Shown here: piece by piece, positions 53,402 to 60,842 of the stretch
How positions within the stretch are numbered: the stretch's first letter is position 1
Layout of the letters: the number at the start of each line of letters is the position of its first letter
DNA from: Mycobacterium scrofulaceum
GTDB lineage: Bacteria; Actinomycetota; Actinomycetes; Mycobacteriales; Mycobacteriaceae
NCBI RefSeq assembly: GCF_002086735.1
Contig: NZ_MVIJ01000033.1
Span: 1-64,000, forward strand
Direction: 5' to 3'
DNA: 64,000 nt
Position numbers and translations under genes: made by a program
Notes under the pieces: model-generated
What the model was told of the DNA's origin: nothing
What the model saw: only the letters and a program-made list of their open reading frames with translations
The model's database searches: none

Positions 53402-55218
53402 CGGGCGTTGCGTTCGGTCGAGCCCGGCGAAGCCGGGCGCGGCGGGTCGCCGCCATCGAGGCGCGGCGAAGCCGGGCGGCCGCCGCCATCGATGACATGC
53501 ACGGGCAACTCGTCACCGGGCTCCGGCCACGGCTGGCGCGCGAGCATGTCCCCGACGTTGACATAGCCTTCCTCGATCAGTCCAGCCTTGGCGTCGAAGA
53601 TGCGGTACCACTGCTTCTGGATGTGGATCGGCTGTCCCTCGAGGACGATCACCCGCACGTCGCCGTCCTCGAAATGGCAACGGCGCTGCACGGCTTCGAG
53701 CAGCTGCTCGTTGTGCAGATGGCCCTCGCCGAAGTTCCAGCCGACGAGCGGCCCGGCGACGATTTCGCCCTCGCGGATCTTGTAATTGGCTTCGTCGTCG
53801 ATGGCGCGAGGTACCAGGGCGTTGAGCGCGCGGCCGTGCACATGCATGGCCCGGAAGGCGGCGGTCTTGTCCGCCATGATCTCCGCGGTCTCGGGGTCGT
53901 AAAGCCGGGCCAGCTGGTTGATGACGAGTGCGGAGCTCTTGACAACCTCGGCGTCGACCCTTTCCTCGGCGCCGGCGCGGAAGCACCACACGCTGGAGGC
54001 CCAGTTGCCGGCGTAATACCTCATCGCTGGAAGGAACGAAATCTTCTTGGGGAACATGTTCCCTGCGATCACGATTGCCAGCGCGGCGGTGACGAGGGCC
54101 CACAGCAGCGGCGAACGCAGGTCGGTGGCCTGGATCGAGGCGTAGTGCCCGAACAGGTAGAACAGCGAGAAGATGAAGAAGACGTTCCACTCCAACGGAA
54201 CTCCCATCGGGAGGTTGGAAATGATGTTGAGGTGGAAGATGACCATGAATCCGATCAGGAACCACCGCCACGGGTGATCGCCGGCGAAGAAGACCAGCAC
54301 CGTCGGGACCACGAATTCGGCTGTGGTGCCGCCGACGTGGGCCATCGCCTTCGGCAACCAGGTGGGACGCAGATCGTTGATGTGGTCGCGGTACAGCATG
54401 TGCTTGATCGGGTTGAACAGTTTGGGCCGCAGCAGCGCGTTATTGCTCGTCATCACCGACACCACATACGGGAAGTGGTGGTTGAGCTTGGATGTTGCGG
54501 CGCCCCACCACAACAACAGCATGATGAGCTTGTACGCCGCGATCTGATCGGTGAACGGGAAGAAGAACACCAACAGCTTGAGCCAGTAGTGCTCGCCGCG
54601 CGCGGCCAGGAAGATGGTCTTGTCGCGCAGGCCCAGCACCGCCAGCGCGACGATCGTCGGGATGACACGGACGGGGTCGATCAGGCCAACGTCACCGGCC
54701 GCGGTGGCCGGCCCGCCGTGGCCGGGCGACAGCAGCGCCCACAGCCCGCCGGCCAAAACGATTGCGTACAGGGCGACGTCAACGATGGTGCGGTTGTCAC
54801 CGGCGGTGAATGGCACCTTTCCAGGCCACGCCGGCAGTCGAATCGTGTTGGGCCGCAACCAGTACAAGATTCCGCCGATGGGCGGCATGAACCGTCCGGT
54901 CAGCGGGCCGGACCCACAACCCAGGCCCGTCACCTCGAACAGCAGCGTGAAGACTATGACCTTCTGGTAAACGATCGGCTGCGTCCACCAGTCGGCGATG
55001 CGGCCGAGCCCGCCGAGGCCCGGGGTCAGCGAGATGATAGCGGCGGGGACGGCGATGTACACGGCGATCTTGGTCAGGTACAGCAGATACACGGCAGACG
55101 GTGTCCCGAAGCCGTGTTCCGCCCAGTGCCGCGTCACGACCTGCAGCCGGGTGGCCCGGGGCAGAGTGGGCCAGGTCTCGCGATCGACGTCGGGAAGGTC
55201 CGGTGTCATGAATCCCAT
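53398..55218 (-). CDS. DUF3556 polytopic membrane protein (Rv1431-like)
   Basis: A 606-residue protein with about eight to ten membrane helices in the first 400 residues (for instance near 45-68, 85-100, 150-168, 188-205, 215-245, 300-365). A soluble C-terminal domain of about 200 residues follows (from NWASSVWCFRAGAEERVD). It fits DUF3556, a family without a known reaction. It is coupled to the FAD oxidoreductase downstream by a 4-bp overlap. Its last 35 residues (DGGGRPASPRLDGGDPPRPA onward) are two in-frame copies of a dispersed repeat and not part of the family. Confidence 0.8.
   Translation of the reverse strand: MGFMTPDLPDVDRETWPTLPRATRLQVVTRHWAEHGFGTPSAVYLLYLTKIAVYIAVPAAIISLTPGLGGLGRIADWWTQPIVYQKVIVFTLLFEVTGLGCGSGPLTGRFMPPIGGILYWLRPNTIRLPAWPGKVPFTAGDNRTIVDVALYAIVLAGGLWALLSPGHGGPATAAGDVGLIDPVRVIPTIVALAVLGLRDKTIFLAARGEHYWLKLLVFFFPFTDQIAAYKLIMLLLWWGAATSKLNHHFPYVVSVMTSNNALLRPKLFNPIKHMLYRDHINDLRPTWLPKAMAHVGGTTAEFVVPTVLVFFAGDHPWRWFLIGFMVIFHLNIISNLPMGVPLEWNVFFIFSLFYLFGHYASIQATDLRSPLLWALVTAALAIVIAGNMFPKKISFLPAMRYYAGNWASSVWCFRAGAEERVDAEVVKSSALVINQLARLYDPETAEIMADKTAAFRAMHVHGRALNALVPRAIDDEANYKIREGEIVAGPLVGWNFGEGHLHNEQLLEAVQRRCHFEDGDVRVIVLEGQPIHIQKQWYRIFDAKAGLIEEGYVNVGDMLARQPWPEPGDELPVHVIDGGGRPASPRLDGGDPPRPASPGSTERNAR
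53419..53491 (-). repeat. Two tandem in-frame C-terminal repeat elements
   Basis: A 40-bp copy (53419-53458) and a shortened 33-bp copy (53459-53491) lie in tandem at the 3' end of the DUF3556 gene. They translate as DGGDPPRPASPGS and DGGGRPASPRL. On the minus strand the first holds GCCCGGC-TTCG-CCGGGC, a stem with the very stable TTCG tetraloop. The same element ends sufC at 25271-25310 (34 of 40 bases shared with the long copy). Confidence 0.7.
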
Positions 55219-55372
55219 GGGCGGCCTCGTTCGGTGTCGGAAGAAACCAGTTGGCCCGTCAAATGTATCGGCACCGCGATGCGGGTGGGGCCGATTTCGC
55301 GCGGCTCAGCGCGGCAGCGGTGCCGGAGGGGCGGAAACCGTTGCGCCGCAGGCGAACTCAATCCGGTCCGAG

Positions 55373-55831
55373 CTACCGGACCGCGGAGCGCGGCCGCGGC
55401 GAAAGGCCGGTCGGCTGGCCCTGCGGCCGGGCGAACCGGCGGCGCAACTTCTCGAGCATGTCGTCCAGACTGTCCCGGTCCTGCTCGTCGATAGCGGCCA
55501 TGCGGCGAAGGTTGCAGACGGCGTCGCCGTCGCCGCCGGCCTGCGCGGCGATGATGGCCTTCTGGTAGTCGTCGAGCCGCTGCTCGATGAGCCTGCGGTT
55601 CTGCGAGAGCAAGCGCACGAAGTAGTCGGCCTGGCTCTGGTCCGCCGCGTCCGGGACGGCCGGGTCGGCGTCGCGCGGCGGTGCCAGCGGGGAGCGCCCC
55701 TGACCGAGATGGGCAGGTTCGGGCCGGACCACGTTGGCGTGGGAACGGCGGGGGCGCCGGTCACGAGAGTTGATGGGGCGTGCGGCGGCCGCGCGGGCGG
55801 TGCGCTCCTGGGACAAACCGGCAACGTCCAT
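55373..55831 (-). CDS. Hypothetical coiled-coil protein
   Basis: A 152-residue soluble protein with consistently high third-position GC, so a real gene. The first half is Arg/Pro/Ala-rich and probably unstructured. The second (about 70-140: YFVRLLSQNRRLIEQRLDDYQKAIIAAQ and DRDSLDDMLEKLRRRF) is charged and helical with heptads, so a short coiled coil or helical hairpin is likely. I do not recognise the family. The ATG at 55831 starts the well-behaved part; the frame is open 43 codons further. It is divergent from the acyltransferase operon (191 bp between starts) and 154 bp before the DUF3556 gene. Confidence 0.65.
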   Translation of the reverse strand: MDVAGLSQERTARAAAARPINSRDRRPRRSHANVVRPEPAHLGQGRSPLAPPRDADPAVPDAADQSQADYFVRLLSQNRRLIEQRLDDYQKAIIAAQAGGDGDAVCNLRRMAAIDEQDRDSLDDMLEKLRRRFARPQGQPTGLSPRPRSAVR

Positions 55832-56022
55832 CGGATTCCCATTCTCGAGATTTCGCTGAAGGGCGTCGTAACAATAGCGCCAGGACCCGGCCGGCACCAT
55901 ATCCGCAGACGCGGTAAGAGATAAACACCATGACCGCCGACGCGCCCGGGTCGCTACCATCGAGGAACTCGACGCGGCTGGATCAACGTGAAGCGGCCCC
56001 GCGGGAGCGTCAAGGGAGGAAC

Positions 56023-56832
56023 GTGACCGACAGCGATCACTTGGATGCCGGCGACATCGGCAAGTTCGACCCGGTATTGACCCAGCGCATGGTGGGCGTG
56101 ATGCGCCCGTTCTTAAAGGCGTATTTCCGCTCGGAGGTGCGCGGCCTGGGTTCGTTCCCGCCCGGCGGGGCGCTGGTCGTCGGCAACCACTCCGGCGGCA
56201 TGTTCCCGATGGACGTCCCGATCTTCAGCGTCCACTTCTACGAGAAGTTCGGTTACGACCGGCCGGTCTACACGTTGAGCCACGACATCCTGATGACCGG
56301 CCCGACCGGGGAGTTATTCCGGCGCACCGGATACATCCGGGCCAACCGGGAGAACGCGGCCCTGGCATTGCGGTCCGGCGGGGTCGTGATCGTCTTCCCC
56401 GGCGGTGACTACGACGCCTACCGGCCCACGCTCTCGGAGAACGTCATCGACTTCAACGGGCGCAAGGGATATGTGCGGACGGCCATCGAGACCGGCGTGC
56501 CCATCGTGCCCGCGGTCTCCATCGGCGGGCAGGAGACGCAGCTGTACCTGTCGCGCGGCACCTGGCTGGCCGAGAGGCTGGGCGTCAAGCGTTTGCTGCG
56601 CAGCGCCATCCTGCCGCTGTCGTTCGGCTTCCCCTTCGGCTTCAGTGCGGTGATCCCGCCGAACCTGCCCCTGCCCACCAAGATCGTCACGCAGGTGTTG
56701 GATCCGATCGACGTCGCCGCCGAATTCGGCGAAGACCCGGACATCGACGAGGTCGACGAGCACGTGCGGTCGGTGATGCAGCAGGCCCTCACGGACCTGG
56801 CCGCCAAGCGACGTTTCCCGATCCTGGGCTGA
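56023..56832 (+). CDS. PlsC-like acyltransferase (Rv1428c-like)
   Basis: A 269-residue membrane-associated acyltransferase of the lysophospholipid/MGAT-like group. The catalytic segment is VVGNHSGGMFPMDVP (about 55-69). His and Asp are separated by seven residues rather than the four of canonical PlsC; wider spacing occurs in MGAT-like relatives. Further family parts are RRTGYIRANRENAALAL and VVIVFPGGDYDAYRP (about 100-140). The GTG at 56023 follows a strong GGAGG site. It heads a lipid operon with fadD12 (3 bp gap) and lipO, so it may acylate the lipid whose fatty acid FadD12 activates. Confidence 0.88.
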   Translation: MTDSDHLDAGDIGKFDPVLTQRMVGVMRPFLKAYFRSEVRGLGSFPPGGALVVGNHSGGMFPMDVPIFSVHFYEKFGYDRPVYTLSHDILMTGPTGELFRRTGYIRANRENAALALRSGGVVIVFPGGDYDAYRPTLSENVIDFNGRKGYVRTAIETGVPIVPAVSIGGQETQLYLSRGTWLAERLGVKRLLRSAILPLSFGFPFGFSAVIPPNLPLPTKIVTQVLDPIDVAAEFGEDPDIDEVDEHVRSVMQQALTDLAAKRRFPILG

Positions 56833-56835
56833 GCC

Positions 56836-58467
56836 GTGGCCTCTCCGTTGAGTCCCATCAGCGACGCGCTCGGCGTCATCACCACACTGCGGCGCGCCGG
56901 CATGATCGCGCCGATGCGGCCCGACCGCTACCTGAAGATGGCCGCGGCCATGCGCCGCGAGGGCATGGGGATGACCGTGGGCTTCGCCAGCGCGGCCCAG
57001 CGCTGCCCCGACCGGCCGGGCCTGATCGACGAGCTCGGCACGCTGACCTGGCGCCAGCTCGACGAGCGGATCAACGCGTTAGCCTCGGCGCTGCAGGGAT
57101 TGCCCTCGGGGACCCCCAAGGTCGTCGGGGTCATGTGCCGCAACCACCGCGGCTTCGTCGAGGCGGTGGTGGCCACCAACCGGATCGGCTCCGACGTCGT
57201 GCTCCTCAACACGTCGTTCGCCGGGCCCGCGCTGGCCGAGGTGGTCAACCGCGAAGGCGTCGACGCCGTCATCTACGACGAGGAGTTCACCGAGACGGTG
57301 GACCGCGCGCTGGCCGACACGCCGGATGCCACCCGCGTCGTGGCATGGCACTCCGGCGAGCGGGACGGGCTTACGGTCGAGAAGCTCATCGCCGATCACG
57401 CCGGACAACGGCCCGAGCGCACCGGCCGCAAGGGCCGGATGATCCTGTTGACCTCCGGCACCACCGGAACACCCAAGGGCGCCAACCAAACCGGCGGCAA
57501 CGCCGGCATCGGCACGCTCAAGGCGATCCTGGACCGCACGCCGTGGCGGGCCGAGGAGACGGTGGTGGTCGTGGCGCCGATGTTCCACGCCTGGGGCTTT
57601 TCGCAGTTGATTTTCGCCGCGTCGATGGCGTGCACCGTGGTCACCCGGCGCAAATTCGACCCGGAGGCCACCCTCGACCTCATCAACCGGCACAAGGCCA
57701 CGGGCCTGGCGGTGGTCCCGGTGATGTTCGACCGCATCATGGAGCTGCCCCCCGAGGTGCGAAAGCGGTACAGCTGCAAGTCTTTGCGATTCGCGGCGGC
57801 GTCCGGCTCGCGGATGCGCCCCGATGTCGTCACGGCGTTCATGGACGAATTCGGCGACGTCATCTACAACAACTACAACGCCACCGAAGCCGGGATGATC
57901 GCCACCGCCACCCCGGAGGACCTGCGCGCGGCGCCCGACACCGCGGGGCGGCCGGCGGGCGGGACCGAAATCCGGATCCTGGACGGCGATTTCAACGAGC
58001 TGCCCACCGGTGAGGTCGGCACCATCTACGTCCGCAACGACACCCAGTTCGAGGGCTACACCTCGGGTAGCACCAAGGATTTCCACGCGGGATTCATGTC
58101 GTCCGGCGACGTCGGCTACCTGGACGAGGCCGGGCGGTTGTTCGTGGTCGGTCGCGACGACGAGATGATCGTCTCCGGCGGCGAGAACGTCTACCCGATC
58201 GAGGTGGAGAAGACGCTGGCGGCGCACCCCGACGTGGCCGAGGCCGCGGTGATCGGCGTCGACGACGAGCAATACGGCCAGCGGCTGGCCGCGTTCGTGG
58301 TGTTGAACCCGGGCTCGGGTGCCACCGTCGACACCCTCAAGCAGCACGTGCGCGAGAACCTGGCCAACTACAAGGTGCCGCGCGAAATCACCGTGCTCGA
58401 TGAACTCCCCCGCGGCAGCACCGGCAAGATCCAGCGCAACGAACTGCAGTCCCGGGTCACCGGCTGA
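56836..58467 (+). CDS. fadD12: Fatty acyl-CoA/AMP ligase FadD12
   Basis: A 543-residue ANL-superfamily enzyme that activates fatty acids to acyl-adenylates and acyl-CoA. The ATP motif ILLTSGTTGTPKGANQ (about 204-219), NNYNATEAG (about 344-352), the SSGDVGYLDEAGRLFVVGRDDEMIVSGGENVYPIE hinge (about 415-449) and the C-terminal Lys in PRGSTGKIQRNEL are intact. A hydrophobic N-terminal part suggests membrane contact. GTG start at 56836; its TGA shares an A with the lipO ATG. Corresponds to Rv1427c. Confidence 0.94.
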   Translation: MASPLSPISDALGVITTLRRAGMIAPMRPDRYLKMAAAMRREGMGMTVGFASAAQRCPDRPGLIDELGTLTWRQLDERINALASALQGLPSGTPKVVGVMCRNHRGFVEAVVATNRIGSDVVLLNTSFAGPALAEVVNREGVDAVIYDEEFTETVDRALADTPDATRVVAWHSGERDGLTVEKLIADHAGQRPERTGRKGRMILLTSGTTGTPKGANQTGGNAGIGTLKAILDRTPWRAEETVVVVAPMFHAWGFSQLIFAASMACTVVTRRKFDPEATLDLINRHKATGLAVVPVMFDRIMELPPEVRKRYSCKSLRFAAASGSRMRPDVVTAFMDEFGDVIYNNYNATEAGMIATATPEDLRAAPDTAGRPAGGTEIRILDGDFNELPTGEVGTIYVRNDTQFEGYTSGSTKDFHAGFMSSGDVGYLDEAGRLFVVGRDDEMIVSGGENVYPIEVEKTLAAHPDVAEAAVIGVDDEQYGQRLAAFVVLNPGSGATVDTLKQHVRENLANYKVPREITVLDELPRGSTGKIQRNELQSRVTG

Positions 58468-59741
58468 TGCGCCGGTTGTCGCGCGGCCTCGTACGCCCTC
58501 GCCCGGTGGCGCGGGCCGCCCTGGAATTGGCCAATGCCGCCAACGGATTACGGCCGCTGGCCCGCAAGGGCTACAGCACCGTGCTGGTCTTCTGGTTCGG
58601 CTGGCCGACGTCGGAGGTGCCCGGCATCTATTTCTCCGTCTCGCTACTGGATGCGGTGCGGCGCGCGCGGCGCGGCCACTTCGCGGGGCGGCGCGGCAAG
58701 GCGGCGCTGGCCATGACCGCCGCCTCGTGGGCGATCCTCGGGGTGATCCGCTACCGCGGCGTCACCACCCCGGGACCGGTGCTGGAGGCGGGGCTGCGCG
58801 AGCAGCTCGGACACGACTACGAAGAGGCGCTGGCCAAGCTGCCCCACGCCAAGCCCACGCGCAGCGGCCGGCGCAGCCTGCCGCTGGGCAACACGGTGGC
58901 GCGCCGGCGCTACGTCGAGAAGACGAACGTGGTGTCCTACGGACCCAACGGCCGCGCCAACCTCGCCGACATCTGGCGCCGCCGCGACCTGCCGCGCGAC
59001 GCTAAGGCGCCGGTGCTGCTGCAGGTGCCCGGCGGTGCGTGGATGATCGGGATGCGTCGGCCGCAGGCCTATCCGCTGATGAGCCACCTGGCCGCCCGCG
59101 GCTGGGTGTGCGTGTCGATCGGTTACCGGGTCTCACCCCGCCACACCTGGCCCGACCACATCGTCGACGTCAAACGCGCGATCGCGTGGGTGAAGGAGAA
59201 CATCGCCGACTACGGCGGCGATCCCGACTTCGTCGCCGTCACCGGCGGCTCCGCGGGCGGGCACCTGTGCGCGCTGGCGGCGCTCACCCCCAACGACCCG
59301 CAATTCCAGCCGGGCTTCGAAGACGCCGACACGTCGGTGGCGGCCGCCGTCCCGATCTACGGCCGCTACGACTGGTTCTCCACCAAAGGCGAGGGCCGGC
59401 CCGAATTCGTCTCGCTGCTGGAAAAGTTCGTGGTGAAGCGGGATTACGATGCGCACCGCGATGTGTACGTCGACGCGTCGCCGATCCGGCGGCTGCGTGC
59501 CGACGCGCCGCCGTTCTTCGTTTTGCACGGCTGCGACGACTCGCTGATCCCCGTCGGCGAGGCCCAGGAGTTCATCGAGGAGCTGCGGGCGGTGTCGAAG
59601 TCCCCGGTCGCCTACGCCGAATTGCCCAGCGCGCAGCATGCTTTCGACATCTTCAGCTCGCCCAGGGCGCATCGGTCCGCGGAGGCCGTCGCCCGCTTCC
59701 TGTCCTGGGTGTACGCGACGAACCCGCCGGACCGCGACTAG
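58467..59741 (+). CDS. lipO: Esterase/lipase LipO (alpha/beta hydrolase)
   Basis: A 424-residue hydrolase of the hormone-sensitive-lipase-like type. The oxyanion region is VPGGAWMIGMRRPQAYPL (about 189-206), the nucleophile Ser lies in TGGSAGGHLCALAAL (about 259-273), the acid Asp in LHGCDDSLIP (about 353-362) and the His in SAQHAFDIF (about 391-399). About 150 N-terminal residues with a hydrophobic stretch near 30-45 precede the catalytic domain and may bind membrane. Last gene of the acyltransferase-fadD12-lipO operon. Corresponds to Rv1426c (420 residues). Confidence 0.92.
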   Translation: MRRLSRGLVRPRPVARAALELANAANGLRPLARKGYSTVLVFWFGWPTSEVPGIYFSVSLLDAVRRARRGHFAGRRGKAALAMTAASWAILGVIRYRGVTTPGPVLEAGLREQLGHDYEEALAKLPHAKPTRSGRRSLPLGNTVARRRYVEKTNVVSYGPNGRANLADIWRRRDLPRDAKAPVLLQVPGGAWMIGMRRPQAYPLMSHLAARGWVCVSIGYRVSPRHTWPDHIVDVKRAIAWVKENIADYGGDPDFVAVTGGSAGGHLCALAALTPNDPQFQPGFEDADTSVAAAVPIYGRYDWFSTKGEGRPEFVSLLEKFVVKRDYDAHRDVYVDASPIRRLRADAPPFFVLHGCDDSLIPVGEAQEFIEELRAVSKSPVAYAELPSAQHAFDIFSSPRAHRSAEAVARFLSWVYATNPPDRD

Positions 59742-59774
59742 GGCGGCGACATCGCGCCGAGCGTTTTCGTTGCC

Positions 59775-59867
59775 GCGAGCGTCACCCCAGCGTGACGGGA
59801 TGGGTGCCAGCAGCGAGCGTCACGCTGGCGTGACGCCCCCGCGCGGGCGTCACGCCAGCGTGACTGG
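59775..59867. repeat. Three palindromic repeat units between lipO and the DUF559/AbiEi-like gene
   Basis: Units lie at 59775-59799 (GCGAGCGTCACCCCAGCGTG), 59813-59839 (GCGTCACGC, TG, GCGTGACGC: perfect arms) and 59843-59867 (GCGTCACGCCAGCGTGACTG). They alternate with short spacers in the 185-bp gap and end about 60 bp before the gene's ATG. Further copies follow the gene at 60755-60815. Confidence 0.85.
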
Positions 59868-59926
59868 ATGTGGATAAGCGGCCAGACTGAGCTGACGTTC
59901 GTTGCGGTTTATGCGACGCTGCCGCG

Positions 59927-60772
59927 ATGGCAGAGCCATTCATCGGCAGCGAGGCCGTCGCGAACGGAGAACTCGTCAAGAGCGCTTTGCGAACGCACTA
60001 CAGGAAATTGTTCCACGACGTGTATGTCGACCCGGGCGCCGAGCTCTCTCCGCTCATTCGCGCTCGCGCGGCATGGCTGTGGTCGCGTCGGCGAGGCATT
60101 ATCGCGGGGTTGTCGGCCGCCGCTGTTCATGGTGCCCAGTGGGTGGACGCCACTTCACCGGTTGAGATCATGCATAGCAACAGAAACCCGTTGCCGGGAT
60201 TGCGGATTCACAGTGGCCGCCTAGAAGATGACGAATTCACGCTGATCGACGGTGTCCCCGTGACGACGCCGGCCCGCACGGCCGTCGACCTGGGATGTTG
60301 GTATCCGGTCGACGACGCTGTAGCCGTGATCGACGACCTGCTTCGCGCAACGGACTCGAAGGTGGCTGAGCTCCAGTTGCTGGCCGAACGGTATCCGGGC
60401 CGACGCGGCATTCAGTCGGCGCGTAAGGCAATCAATCTCGCGGACGCCGGCGCGCAGTCCCCGAAGGAAACGTGGGTGCGACTGTTGCTGATCCGGGCGG
60501 GGCTGCCCCGACCACAAACGCAGATCCCGGTCAGTGACGAGTTCGGTGAACTGACGTATTACCTCGACATGGGTTGGGAGGATTGCAAAGTCGCCGCCGA
60601 GTACGACGGTGAGCAGCATCGTCGGGACCGCTGGCAATACACGTGGGATATCAGGCGGCGCGAAACGCTCGAGCGCATGGGCTGGATCGTCATCCGAGTG
60701 GTCGTGGGCGACCGCCCCACCGCCATCGTCGGCCGGGTACGAGCCGCGCTGGCCAGGCGAGCGTCACGCTAG
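59927..60772 (+). CDS. DUF559/AbiEi-like protein with endonuclease-fold C-terminus
   Basis: A 281-residue accessory protein. The N-terminal two thirds (about 20-175) resemble AbiEi-type antitoxin proteins of mycobacteria: a winged-helix-like start (LRTHYRKLFHDVYVDPG), then GLSAAAVHGAQW and LIDGVPVTTPARTAVDLG. The C-terminal part (about 190-275) has the DUF559/Vsr-like nuclease core: EYDGEQHRRDRWQYTWDIRRRETLERMGWIVIRV. No partner AbiEii toxin gene is adjacent. The gene is absent from the corresponding M. tuberculosis interval and is bracketed by palindromic repeats, the right one providing its TAG stop. Codon use is somewhat less GC-biased than that of its neighbours, a hint of transfer. Confidence 0.75.
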   Translation: MAEPFIGSEAVANGELVKSALRTHYRKLFHDVYVDPGAELSPLIRARAAWLWSRRRGIIAGLSAAAVHGAQWVDATSPVEIMHSNRNPLPGLRIHSGRLEDDEFTLIDGVPVTTPARTAVDLGCWYPVDDAVAVIDDLLRATDSKVAELQLLAERYPGRRGIQSARKAINLADAGAQSPKETWVRLLLIRAGLPRPQTQIPVSDEFGELTYYLDMGWEDCKVAAEYDGEQHRRDRWQYTWDIRRRETLERMGWIVIRVVVGDRPTAIVGRVRAALARRASR

Positions 60773-60815
60773 CGTGACGCTCGCCTGCCGCGGCCACGCT
60801 AGTGTGACGCTCGGC
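60755..60815. repeat. Perfect 32-bp palindrome and second copy after the DUF559/AbiEi-like gene
   Basis: Positions 60755-60786 form a perfect palindrome: AGGCGAGCGTCACGCT followed at once by its reverse complement, with a central CTAG, a rare word in this genome type. A degenerate copy follows at about 60790-60815 (GGCCACGCTAGTGTGACGCT). The palindrome's left arm encodes the last residues and the TAG stop of the preceding gene. Confidence 0.9.
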
Positions 60816-60842
60816 GGAGAGGGGCGGAGCGAACCGAGCCCC

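Noticed and set aside
59775..59867. Possible CRISPR-like array in the lipO downstream gap
   Set aside because: Spacers are of unequal, very short length and the units are palindromic and also found singly elsewhere, so this is a dispersed palindrome cluster.
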